The notes under the pieces were generated by a model that worked only from the letters and a program-made list of their open reading frames with translations, was not told where the DNA came from and searched no databases. A DNA stretch of 32,500 nucleotides, taken from NCBI GenBank assembly GCA_964020155.1, contig OZ026550.1, positions 2,113,852 to 2,146,351 of the forward strand. Reading direction: 5' to 3'. The translations under genes were made by a program, and so were the position numbers. Below are positions 19,335-29,504 of the stretch, piece after piece (the first letter of the stretch is position 1; every line of letters begins with the position of its first letter). This DNA comes from Chondrilla cf. caribensis. Taxonomy: Eukaryota > Porifera > Demospongiae > Chondrillida > Chondrillidae.

Positions 19335-19845
19335 ACTTGTACTTGTATTACCACTGCCAACTTTGGCTACATGACCCCCAATTCAGGGGGTGAGCCAGCA
19401 GGAGGCATCAGGACAAGGGACCCCATTGGCAGTGGGGACACATGCCCCAACACCCCAACCACATGGCCCCTCGTGCAGATAGGTTATTCATCTGTGGGCT
19501 TGCAAGACCCACGAGATGAGAGAGGTGGGGTACAGCCCTGAGTGATGGCACCATAATGTCCATCCAGGGCTCAAGGCTGCAGCAATCCCCACCCCTACAC
19601 TTGGTAGCTTTTAGGTTGCCAGTATACATACATTGCACAGCCAGCAAGGTTGAGAATGTACTAGCACCTAGAAAAATAGCCACACAAGTCAGTTTACTCT
19701 CCCCAGTGACTTTGGTTTACAACTACCGTGAAATTTGTAAACCAGTCAGTAGCTGATACTTTCAACCATTCAGGTGGCAGACCTGCTGGTTACAGGTTCG
19801 TCACCTTTCTAGCCTACTCATTCAATCAGCCTCTGTATCAACTGG
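19335..19845. mobile_element. Unit A-specific GC-richer insertion, possible SINE
   Basis: After an ACTTGT hexamer run (about 19328-19349) comes about 500 bp of distinctly GC-richer sequence (CCCCAATTCAGGGGG, GCCCCAACACCCCAACC) with no counterpart in unit B. On the minus strand a tRNA-like order (GTGGTTGGGGTGTTGGGGC, then GGTCCCTTGTCC) hints at degraded A and B boxes. The hexamer run would then be its 3' tail. Target-site duplications were not found, and the right limit near the AT run at 19848 is approximate. Confidence 0.4.
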
Positions 19846-20097
19846 GATATATATATATATATATATTATATATACGACACATTGGCATTCCTCAAGGGAG
19901 TAGGGTATCGTTTGAGATCAAAGTCCCAAGATCCACGGTCTTTTATCAATTGTGCCAACAAATCAGTGTTTGTCTACAAAAAATTAATTTCAATTTGTGT
20001 ATTAGGCTCTTGTTAATATGTTAGTTATATTAGTGTAGTTTTATCATTACTTATATTCCTCTTTGTATATCACCACTAATGTATAATATATATATTA

Positions 20098-20475
20098 AGC
20101 ATCTCCATATGTAGATACTGTTACAGATAACATATATGGAGTTGGAAGGAGTTTCATAATTTAGTTCATGTTCCTAGGTCTAGTGAAATATCAAGCTAAC
20201 AAACACTCTCCCATGATCTATGCCAGAAGGTGCTTAGTATTCTTACTCCTATTCTCACCCAATGGCATACGTAAAGGGAAAGAATAATATATTATAGGCA
20301 CCTCTATGCAAAGTGCATGTAGGTTCAGATACAGGCAATGTAGGATGATGGGACATGTATGACAATTCAATTCACATCTGCAGTTATGTCTGGTGAAAAT
20401 ATCAGGCTGCAGCTGATATGCCTCCTTTCCCATGAACTATGCTAGAAGCTGCTTAATATTTCCCCCTATTCAAAT
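20098..20475. repeat. Degenerate tandem repeat of about 200 bp (unit A)
   Basis: Two visible units share a GTCTAGTGAAATATCA or GTCTGGTGAAAATATCA start, CCATGA(T/A)CTATGC, AG(G/C)TGCTTA and TAAGCA(T/C)CTC blocks, about 210 bp apart. Three units are visible in B at about 27122-27650. Confidence 0.6.
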
Positions 20476-22018
20476 TCTCAACCATATAATTATCTAATAA
20501 TCTATCAATAAACTATTAAGCACCTCTAAAAGTACATATATATAATAATATATAATATATAATATGCAGAGATTGAGATTATTTTCCACTCATTTCCTTA
20601 TATTACAATACATATTAAGGTACATTTGGATCCAACTGTGCAGTTTCTACAATTGGATCCTATCAAAATGCACAAAGCCCTACAAGCAACTAATTATGTG
20701 GATGCAATGCTCTTACAATTGTACATATGAATCATCAAAGTACAAAATGTTACAATAGATGCATGCATAAATAGGGAAGTTGAACAATGACATGCAATTA
20801 CAGAATTCATTATTTGTAGTTGGCATAGTTAGAAACACACACACAAGCAGACACTTAACATTACAATATTCGTATATGCTGGACAGTCATTCTATGAGCA
20901 TGACTATACTACTGTACAACAGACACTGGAGTGGGTTGATTCTGTCAGCGGATCTTGAACAGGTGGACCAGGTTTGGCAGTTTCAAACCAGATGTGTAGA
21001 GAGCAGCTACACATGCACTGGTGAATTTAACACACGTACGTATGAGCATGTATAGCATATACACATACAAATATTATGTACTACATACATATGCTAGTAG
21101 TCATGTACAAGTGTGTTTGGTGACATCAAATGCACTCACAGCAGCAGAGGCAGCTATGTGCGTGACCAGAACTATAGCAATCTTTATTAGATGTCATTTC
21201 TCAATGCCATCAAACCACAGTATCCCCCAGCTAATGTGCAGGAAAATGTAAACCATCACTGTAAATGCTAGAGGAGGAGAGGAGGGAGAGAGGCAATACT
21301 AGTATTTGTCCATTGCATATACATACGTGCATACAAAATTGTATGTACGTGCAGTAATGTGTATGTAAGTATGAATGTATGTATATAAGTATGTATAAAA
21401 TTAGTGCATATATGTATATGTACATAAGTACAGGATGTGTATGTATGTGCATGCAGCCTACATCGTGGAAAACTTGACTTATCGTAAGATAATGTAATAG
21501 CAACTACATCATAACATAGCTGTAGTGGAATTGTGAAAGTATTGTAATGCAAATTTTAGCTATCGTGATTTGCTGGTAGTAATAATCGTAGTATGAACAA
21601 TATGTAATTTTAAATCATGATTCGATCGTATAGTGGCATGGTAAAACAATTGTAGGTTCCCTCAAACCCTACCATAATGATGTCACAAAGTAACCTGATT
21701 GTATTTGAGCAATAGGTACATTACAATATGTCACATTTTCCATTTAAATTTGGATAATAACATTTTCTGTGATGCGTATCCTAATTGCATGTGAGTGAGT
21801 GATGTGGATGCATGTACATACATATGCATATGGACAGTAGTTGTATGGAGATGATCTGAAGAGCAAACTACTCATGGAGTATATTTCCAACAGAATGGTG
21901 GAGTGAATACTTGCTAATCCGCTGCAATTTATTATCAAAGAATATGGTGGATTAGCACGTTTGGTGGATTGAATGGTACTGGGAAATTGCAGATCCAACC
22001 GTAAGCATCAGAAAAGAG
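20476..22018. other. Non-coding block conserved with unit B
   Basis: Corresponds to 28000-29448. It includes an imperfect inverted repeat around GGATCC at 20628-20660, a 91-codon TTG-start ORF at 20780-21055, a TATG-rich stretch at 21320-21450, and an inverted pair around GCTAATCC/GGATTAGC at about 21913-21957. No recognised protein or RNA is present. Confidence 0.5.
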
Positions 22019-22024
22019 GGTGTG

Positions 22025-22070
<46 letters not shown>
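22019..22070. repeat. (GT)n microsatellite (unit A)
   Basis: About 50 bp of GT, with a counterpart at 29449-29502 in unit B. Confidence 0.95.
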
Positions 22071-22071
<1 letters not shown>

Positions 22072-22500
22072 CAAGCATGATGGAGTGAAAGGTTTCAGAT
22101 ATCAAAATGTTCAGAACAAGATATAGAATTTTATTACATCATAGACATTGTGCAATATAGCCGGCTAAGTGCGTAAGCGCACATAAAATTGTACCCACCT
22201 ATGCAATTTTTTTTTATATGACACACATCATTATTCAAATCGGAGACTAACTCATACAATGTAATACAAAATAGACCACAGCATCGGACACAGGGATTAA
22301 GACAACTGACACATAATGTCATTTAATGCTATCCCTGGCAAGGCAGGGGAGAAAAATATGGCTGATAATCTCATGCAATGCATCATTTATAGTAGGCAGT
22401 AGTTCGCCAATTCATGTGGGGTTCACCATTTTTACCACTATCAATCTTCACTACAGACGGCCATTCTTTAGTATTCTTCACTCCTACTGGTCACACTTCT
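22071..22500. other. Right end of unit A, non-coding
   Basis: Matches 29503-29940 closely and leads into the next unit. The open frames here (for example 22326-22520) have no recognised domain and no codon constraint that I can show. Confidence 0.5.
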
Positions 22501-22867
22501 GTTCATCGTATTCATTATAATTGCTGGCAATCTTCTTCATCCCTTCTTGATCTTTGCGATATTACACTCTACTTTATCCACTTGTGCCACATGCCATTCC
22601 GCACCGAAATAAAATGAAGGTCGGATGGGTCTGGGTTACGTCAGACTAAATTGGGTATTGAACAAAAACTCTAAATTCTACAGTTCCTAAGCTCTCTTTT
22701 GATACCAAGAGCAGCGTATTCGGATAATCGGTTTGAGCTATGAAAATTTTTTTGTTTTGGTTTTTCCATTTTTGGTATGCACGGAGGGATAAAGGGTTAA
22801 TATAAGGCTTCAGTGGATTCTACTACTTGTATGTCTACGTTTTCGTGTGTCAGTTATTATTCTAGTC

Positions 22868-23167
22868 TTTTTTTTTGGTATTGGTATCTTATTTTACGTG
22901 GGGACCCCTTTAGTCTGAGGCTACTTTTCAAGGGGCCCACGAATCACAGAGTACAACAATCACACTTATTACTAGTTAATTATTAGTCTATCTATCTATT
23001 AATCAAAGTTAATCAAAGTTTGGTGGCTTCTTCATTTCTTTGTCCCTTGTGTTGGCAGGGGGGTGCAGGGAAAAAATCTTGGTTTTCTGGATTCGATCCT
23101 GGGCGAGATCACTTCTAGCCCTCGAGCTCCACTCAGTCTTCTCAGCCACCAGCACCCCCCCTTTTGT
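22868..23167 (-). mobile_element. tRNA-derived SINE, unit B only
   Basis: A 300-bp insertion between TCTAGTC and TATGGTGCATGTG, which are adjacent in unit A and nearly so in C. The left end is a T-run (22868-22876), the reverse of a poly(A) tail. The tRNA-like head is at the right: B-box (GGATCGAATCC in reverse complement) at 23089-23099, and an A-box-like sequence (TGGTGGCTGAGAAG...GAGTGG) at 23129-23151. A short CTTTT at both junctions may be the target duplication. Its family differs from the SINE at 1 and 3560. Confidence 0.75.
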
Positions 23168-23472
23168 ATGGTGCATGTGATATCTTTGACATTTCAATTG
23201 ATTATTGTTGAAAGATATTTGTCCCGAGAATAATTACTGTTACAGTTTATTCGATTGAGTTCAACTGAGACATCATGCAATGTCACACTTTAACTACTTA
23301 TAGATCATCCAGAATTATAATATTTATTATCTTATCTCTGTTTCACAAATTAAACTGATTTCAACAATATTGCATTAATAGTAGAAATTATTTTTTACTT
23401 AAATTTGTTTCTTTATATGAGATCCAGTGTCTGTAAATTTGTTGATAATCCTCACATTTCCTATGGTTATGA
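23168..23472. other. 3' flank of collagen B, non-coding
   Basis: Homologous to about 14780-15090 and 30310-30630. No gene or clear poly(A) hexamer is seen. Confidence 0.5.
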
Positions 23473-25774
23473 CTATCCAGCGAATGTCAGCACTGTGGGG
23501 CTCGGTTCTATTCCCGTTTTTGTCTCTGATTCTTGTGGATTAGCTGTTGTTTTGGGGATGGGATCGCATGGTTGGGGACATATATCTCCTTTTGGTCCTC
23601 TATCTCCTTGTGGTCCTTGGGGTCCTATGTCTCCTTTTGGTCCACTTTCTCCTTGTGGTCCTGGTGGTCCTTGGGGTCCTATGTCTCCTGTTGGTCCTCT
23701 TTCTCCTTGTAGTCCCGGCACTCCTGTGTCTCCTTTTTTTCCTGGTTCACCTTTCTGTCCAATATTTCCAGTCTGTCTGGTTTCTCCACGTTCACCTTTT
23801 GTTCCATTAACTCCTTGTGGTCCTGGCTCTCCTTTTGCACCCTTAGTTCCATTGAGCCCTGAAACTCCTGCCGGTCCTGTCAATCCCTTTGTTCCTGGTT
23901 CTCCTTTTTCACCCTTAGTTCCATTGACTCCTGCCTGTCCTTTCAATCCAATTCCTGGTTCACCTTTCTGTCCAAGCATTCCTTGAGGTCCTGCATCGCC
24001 CTTTTCACCCTTCTCACCATTTGTTCCATTCCACCCCATTGCTCCTTGTTTGCCTTGTTTTCCAATGCCTCCTTTTTCACCTTTTGGTCCAGCTGCACCC
24101 ATTGGTCCTTGTGGTCCAGGTGGACAAATGCAAGATTCAGGTGTAGGGGAAACAAAACTTACTCCACGTCTCATTCTTTGGAGAGGTTTGTCCAATTCTG
24201 TTAGAGACAAATAAATTATTTATCAACTTTATATTAACTGAAAAACAGAAACCAAATTGAACATACTAAACTGTTTGAAGTGGTACAGTGACTATTCCTC
24301 AGGTTTTGAAGCCTCCCATCTACCTCTTTTGTTGTCATTATCTGTTAATATGCAGATCTGGAAAAGATCTGGACTCGGAAGATTGCCTTTAGAAAAGCTC
24401 ACTCTTCTGTACAAATCATAAGTAAAGACAGAAATGGACCAATTTGGCAGGCTCAATAGATAACTTTAGTGTTTTGAATGAAATATATATATCATGTGGG
24501 ACAAAGGTACCAAGAGGAACACTGTTTATATATGATTTGTACAGAAGAGTGAGCTTTTCTAAAGGCAATCTTCCGAGTCCAGATCTTTTCCAGATCTGAA
24601 GTTGTATTAACAGATAATGACAACAGAAGTGGTACATAGGAGGCTTCAAAACCTGAGGAATAGTCACTATACTACTTCAAACAGTTTAGTATGTTCAATT
24701 TGGTTTCTGTTTTTCAGTTAATATTAATTTTGACAAATGGCTTACTGATAGTAGCTCAAGTAAAGATAGAAATGGACCAATTTGACAGGCTCAATAGATA
24801 ACTTTAGTGTTTTGAATGAAATATTATCATGTGGGACAAAGGTACCATATTAGATGTTATCGCATGATGACGTCATACTTCAAAGGGACAGGTATGCTGG
24901 TATTTGCCGTACTTGCACTGCAGTGCAGTATTTCTTAAGCACCCCTCCTTGTATGGCCATGCTAATCAACACTTTCAAAGGTCATTGTCAATCTCGTACT
25001 GGTGTATAGCTTGTGTGCCCTGATCCCCAAACGCTTCCAAATTTCGGATACTTTGAATTGCTGCGAAGAAATTTTTCTTTGCGAAGCGTTTTTCAGATCA
25101 AGTTTGTTGTCAAACCGATCTTAAATCTACGAAGCAACGTTTAAAAGTTTAACTTAGCAGTCGATTATCGTACTTGATGTTGATAATAGGAAGCGTCCAG
25201 AATTATGGCACTACACCATACTCAGTTCTTGAAAATCGTCATCGTTGAAATTGAATCGCTTACTCAATAGCTAGTTGCTGCTGGAGGGCTGTAATTGCTT
25301 ACAATAGGCCGTTTTTGTAGGGAAAGTTTACCCAAATTATCGAAGCGAGGGGAGGAAACAGTATCGAAGTTTGAATTCAAACGTACTGCGCATTTCCTAT
25401 AGGAGGCTATTTTGCGATAAGCTAATTACTACACGCTCTCTATGCAGCATTGCGTTATTTACTGCACTCGCTAGTAACTAGTACGTATTGTTGGAGGGAC
25501 CAGCTAAAGTGATACTGTTTCTATATAGTCACAGTCAGGATTTGGTAATTTGTGATTCTGTAAATACAGGTAGCAATGAACCTCAGTACAACTAACCTTT
25601 GGCTTCAAGCTGCTCTAATCTCTTCTCCAGCTGTTCATTCTTATGGTGAAGATCATTCACTTTCTTCTCAAGTTTGGCAAATGCCTTTTCGTAGTCAATG
25701 ATACCCCCAATACTGGTAGTCACCACATAACACAAAAGAGTCACTTGTAGAAAGACCTGGATGTTTGTAGCCAT
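23473..25774 (-). CDS. Collagen-like protein B (shortest helix)
   Basis: Exons 25774-25597 and 24197-23473 on the minus strand, same phase-1 junction as copy A, giving 300 residues. The anchor/coiled-coil exon is nearly identical to A (MATNIQVFL at the start). The helix is about 60 triplets, with two flaws. A one-residue loss (GEPGIGLKG) interrupts the register. A Gly-to-Arg change (GETRQTG, AGA where A and C have GGA) is caused by a C-to-T change at a CpG on the plus strand. RGD is absent: the linker reads RRGVSFVS and the C-terminal motif is KGDICPQPC. The linker change also creates GTAAGT (minus strand, 24162-24157), a strong cryptic splice donor. The flanking CIC and C-x-x-x-C motifs and the Pro/Thr tail are kept, and the TATA box is conserved. 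It is probably still expressed, but its helix should be less stable than that of A. Confidence 0.85.
24238..24717. repeat. Long inverted repeat (foldback) in collagen B intron
   Basis: Arms at 24238-24420 and 24531-24717 are reverse complements with few mismatches, separated by about 110 bp. The right arm is collinear with the single copy in unit A (about 17165-17350). The left arm is an added inverted copy. The spacer duplicates sequence found again at 24761-24853 (ATGGACCAATTTG...CAATAGATAAC). The intron RNA could fold into a hairpin with a stem of about 185 bp. Confidence 0.9.
24721..25590. other. Collagen B intron, 5' part
   Basis: Nearly identical to 17350-18230 of unit A, including CRE TGACGTCA (24868-24875) and palindrome TGCACTGCAGTGCA (24914-24927). 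The ORF visible at 17488 in A is frameshifted here by an extra A in CTTTCAAAGG, which argues that it is not coding. Confidence 0.6.
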
Positions 25775-25843
25775 AACTGTAGCTTTAGTCAACACACTCA
25801 GTTTCTTAGTGCTAGTTTGTGGTAACCACAGTAGAACAGACAG

Positions 25844-25851
25844 TTTTTATA
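25844..25851 (-). promoter_or_regulatory. TATA box of collagen B
   Basis: TATAAAAA on the minus strand, 70 bp before the ATG at 25774, identical in context to the unit A promoter. Confidence 0.65.
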
Positions 25852-25859
25852 GTCACTTG

Positions 25860-26530
25860 AAGGAATGCCCACATTTAATGATATTCATTGACAGTGTACA
25901 CTTTCGAAGCACACGTGGGTTTCCTGGTGCTAATTTATACCGGTCTCCATAGAATAGACTACATGGTTAATGGGTAAATAAATAATATTAATTATTAACA
26001 TGGATGATCCCACATTTTATGAAACTCAGTGTCACAATATTTGAAATCATTTGAGCAAATATATATAGTAGTGGTTCACTCATTTCTCTCTAGACTATAC
26101 ATGTACTATCCAATTCCATCCTGCCTATATATTGTATGTTGTATACTTACATTATTATGTATGTGAGCCTTGAATCCAGCAGGTTCATGTAGCATTATGT
26201 AAGCACATGACAAACACGCATACACACACACAAATGTATACCCTTTAAACTCTCAGTTATACTTGCCTTCATTTAACATTTGTGCTTCTGGATGCTGAAT
26301 TGTGGTGAGTGTATGCTTGTAGTGCTTCTTATATGTTTACGTGACCTTTGGTGGGAACTCATAACAATGTGCACACTAATTAAGTATTAGATCCTTATAT
26401 GATTATCAGGTGAAACATTTAGTGAAGCCATTTTGCCCTATGTAATATACGTACACATAATACAATTACAAGCACATGAATGTATAATTGCATACACACA
26501 TGTACATGCATGCATGCATATACAAACATA
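25860..26530. other. Upstream flank of collagen B, no gene recognised
   Basis: Aligns with 18500-19190 of unit A, with small indels. No coding signal is seen. Confidence 0.5.
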
Positions 26531-26534
26531 CATG

Positions 26535-26591
<57 letters not shown>

Positions 26592-26641
26592 ACACAAACG
26601 CACACAGGTGCATAAATGTGCAAATGGATGATCACACACGT

Positions 26642-26705
<64 letters not shown>

Positions 26706-26841
26706 ATACACTCAAACACACACACACGCACACAGGTGCATAAACGTGCAAATGGATGATCACACATGCGCACACATACACACACATGCATACACACACA
26801 CACACATACACACACACATGCACGCGCGTGCACACACACAC

Positions 26842-26897
<56 letters not shown>

Positions 26898-26912
26898 CAC
26901 ATGCACACCATC
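26531..26912. repeat. Compound CA array with a repeated 45-bp core
   Basis: CA dinucleotides with a non-CA core (CAGGTGCATAAA, GTGCAAATGGATGATCACAC) present at about 26603-26650 and 26729-26775, about 126 bp apart. It is larger than the unit A counterpart. Reading frames across it are artefacts. Confidence 0.9.
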
Positions 26913-27121
26913 AGAAAGGCTCCCGATGCAGTGTCCTTATTTTATATAATATAAAAATTAATTCAAATACTTCAAATGTATGTAGATTCTGCAAGATACT
27001 AGCTAGAGTTGCCTTAAATCATGTGGTGACCATCCAGGTGATTTTTATTCTGTTTCTATAGTAGCCATGGACAACACACAGAGTTTGGGATTGCTTGATA
27101 ATGTAGTTTATACCACTAGCT
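26913..27121. other. Unit B sequence without counterpart in A
   Basis: AT-rich, non-coding. It sits where unit A carries the GC-richer insertion, so the two units differ completely between the CA array and the 200-bp repeats. Confidence 0.5.
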
Positions 27122-27650
27122 AGGTCTGGAAAATTATCATGTTGACAAACCCCTTTCCCATCAGCTAAGCTGGAAGGTGCTTAACATTAATTTTATCATC
27201 TTATTCTCTTCCATGGCATTGTGTTGAATATATATGTATTAAGCATCTCCAAATGTAGGTACAGTTACAGACAACATAATATGGAGTTGGAAGGAGTTTC
27301 ATAATTTAGTTCATGTTCCTAGGTCTAGTGAAATATCAAGCTACCAAACACTCTCCCATGATCTATTCCAGAAGGTGCTTAGTATTCTTACACCTATTCT
27401 CACCCATACGTAAAGGGAAAATAAAGGCACCTCCATGCAAAGTGCATGTAGGTTCGGATACAGGCAATGTAGGATGATGGGACATGTATGACAATTTGAT
27501 TCACATCTGCAGCTATGTCTGGTGAAAATATCAGGCTGCAACTGATATGCCTCCTCTCCCAAGAACTATGCTAGGTGTTTAACATTTCCCCCTATTAAAA
27601 TTCTCAACCACATAATAAAACTATTAAGCACCTCCAAATTACATATATAG
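27122..27650. repeat. Degenerate tandem repeat of about 200 bp, three units (unit B)
   Basis: Units start near 27122, 27321 and 27514 with GTCTGGAAAATTATCA, GTCTAGTGAAATATCA and GTCTGGTGAAAATATCA. Each continues with CCATCAGCTA or similar, GGTGCTTA or GGTGTTTA, and a TAAGCA/AGGCACCTC block. Divergence between units is high. Confidence 0.6.
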
Positions 27651-27689
27651 TTACAGGGAATATACAGAGATTGAGATTATTTTCTACTT

Positions 27690-27949
27690 TAGTTCATGTC
27701 CCTATAGCTATAGCTTGGTAAGATAAGAAGTACAGATTTGGTGCCCCATTTAAGGTATATATACATTGTCCATAGGCGATTTTTTTGTGAGTCTGTAATG
27801 TAAGCGTGATATAGGGCTGCCATGTTTTTTTCGCGTCATCCCTACATATAGAGTGCTATTGCACTCTATGATACGTATAATATTATTACAAAGCGAGTTG
27901 CAGCTGGACTGTACATAGTGCCTACATATTATTATCCATTTTTAGATGT

Positions 27950-27999
<50 letters not shown>
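27690..27999. mobile_element. Unit B-specific insertion ending in (AT)n
   Basis: About 310 bp between GAGATTATTTTCTACT and TTGCTCCTTATATT, which are adjacent in unit A (20570-20600). It contains a perfect hairpin, AGAGTGC TATT GCACTCT, at about 27849-27866, a T-run before CGCG, and about 45 bp of AT at the right end. The class is unknown; part may simply be AT expansion. Confidence 0.4.
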
Positions 28000-28001
<2 letters not shown>

Positions 28002-28035
28002 CTCCTTATATTGCAGTACATATTATAGTACATTT

Positions 28036-28068
28036 GGATCCAACTGTACAGTTTGTACAGTTGGATCC
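28036..28068. repeat. Perfect 14-bp inverted repeat
   Basis: GGATCCAACTGTAC at 28036-28049 and its exact reverse complement at 28055-28068, with a 5-base loop. The unit A counterpart (20628-20660) has mismatches, so the arms are being corrected in one unit or degraded in the other. Confidence 0.9.
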
Positions 28069-29448
28069 TATCAAAATACACAAAGCCCTACAAGTAACTA
28101 ATTATGTGGATGCAATGCTCTTGCAATTGTACGTATGAATTCTTCCATTATTCGTCAAAGTACAAAATGTTACAATAGTTGCATGCATAAATAGGGAAGT
28201 TGAACAATGACATGCAATTACAGAATTCATTATTTGTAGTTGGCATAGTTAGAAACACACACACAAGCAGACACTTAACATTACAATATTCTTATATGCT
28301 GGACAGTCTTTCTATGAGCATGACTATACTACTGTACAACAGACACTGGAGTGGGTTGATTCTGTCAGCGGATCTTGAACAGGTGGACCAGGTTTGGCAG
28401 TTTCAAGCCAGGTGTGTAGAGAGCAGCTACACATGCACTGGTGAATTTAACACACGTATGTATGAGCATGTATAGCATATACACATACAAATATTATGTA
28501 CTACATACATATGCTAGTAGTCATGTACAAGTGTGTTTGGTGACACCAAATGCACTCACAGCAGCAGAGGCAGCTATGTGTGTGACCAGAACTATAGCAA
28601 TCTTTATTAGATGTCATTTCTCAATGCCATCAAACCACAGTATCCCCCAGCTAATGTGCAGAAATAAGTAAACCATCACCGTAAATGCTAGAGGAGGAGA
28701 GGAGGGAGAGAGGAAATACTAGTATGTACTATAGTTTGTCCATTGCACGTACATACGTGCGTACAAAATTGTATGTACGTGCAGTAATGTGTATGTAAGT
28801 ATGAATGTATGTTTATAAGTATGTATAAAATTAGTGCATATATGTATATGTACGTAAGTACAGGATGTGTATGTATGTGCATGCAGCCTACATCGTGGAA
28901 AACGTCACTTATCGTAAGATAATGTAATAGCAACTACATCATAACATAGATGTAGTGGAATTGTGAAAGTATTGTAATGCAAATTTGAGCTATCGTGATT
29001 TGCTGGTAGTAATAATCGTAGTATAAAAAATAATGTAATTTTAGTCATGATTCGATCATATAGTGGCATGGTAAAACGATTGTAGGTTCCCACAAACCCT
29101 ACCATAATGATGTGACAATGTAACCTGATTGTATTTGAACAATAGCTACATTACAATATGTCACATTTTCCATTTAAATTTGGATAATAACATTTTCCGT
29201 GATGCGTACCCTAATTGCATGTGAGTGAGTGATGTGGATGCATGTACATACATATGCATAATATGGACAGTAGTTGTATGGAGATGATCTGAAGAGCAAA
29301 CTACTCATGGAATATATTACTACTAGAATGGTGGAGTGAATACTTGCTAATCCGCTGCAATTTATTATCAAAGAATATGGTGGATTAGCAAGTTTGGTGG
29401 AATAAATGGTACTGGGAAATTGCAGATCCAACCGCAAGCATCAGAAGA
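28069..29448. other. Non-coding block conserved with unit A
   Basis: Aligns with 20661-22018. The 91-codon TTG-start ORF at 28200-28475 persists with three amino-acid and two silent changes, which is no evidence of constraint. CTTGCTAATCC/GGATTAGCAAG forms an inverted pair at about 29343 and 29382. Confidence 0.5.
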
Positions 29449-29459
29449 GTGTGTGTGTT

Positions 29460-29502
<43 letters not shown>
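29449..29502. repeat. (GT)n microsatellite (unit B)
   Basis: About 50 bp of GT with one TATG interruption, at the same place as 22019-22070. Confidence 0.95.

Positions 29503-29504
<2 letters not shown>

Larger units (their letters stand above)
14092..22500. repeat. Large tandem unit A (about 8.4 kb)
   Basis: It begins at CGTTCATCGTATTCATTAT, which recurs at about 22500 and, as CGTTCATCATATTCATTAT, at about 29940. The order of contents is conserved between units: left block, collagen exon 2, intron, collagen exon 1, promoter, CA-rich block, degenerate 200-bp repeats, non-coding block and GT run. Long stretches are near-identical by eye to unit B. Confidence 0.9.

Noticed and set aside
19880..20024. 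GIPQGS motif resembling the reverse-transcriptase signature
   Set aside because: No other RT block follows (no LGP, YIND or YADD), and the frame is short. It is likely a coincidence.
20780..21055. 91-codon ORF conserved at 28200-28475
   Set aside because: It has a TTG start and no domain. Changes between copies are three non-synonymous and two synonymous, as expected of a neutral recent duplication.
26420..27061. Cys/Val and His/Thr repeat proteins over CA/TG tracts (also near 1000, 10490 and 19100)
   Set aside because: They are translations of dinucleotide microsatellites, open in every frame and without any start or domain logic.
28441..28671. Small ORF ending in CHFSMPSNHSIPQLMC (also 21021-21251)
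   Set aside because: No domain and no start context. Its persistence in both units is explained by recent duplication.
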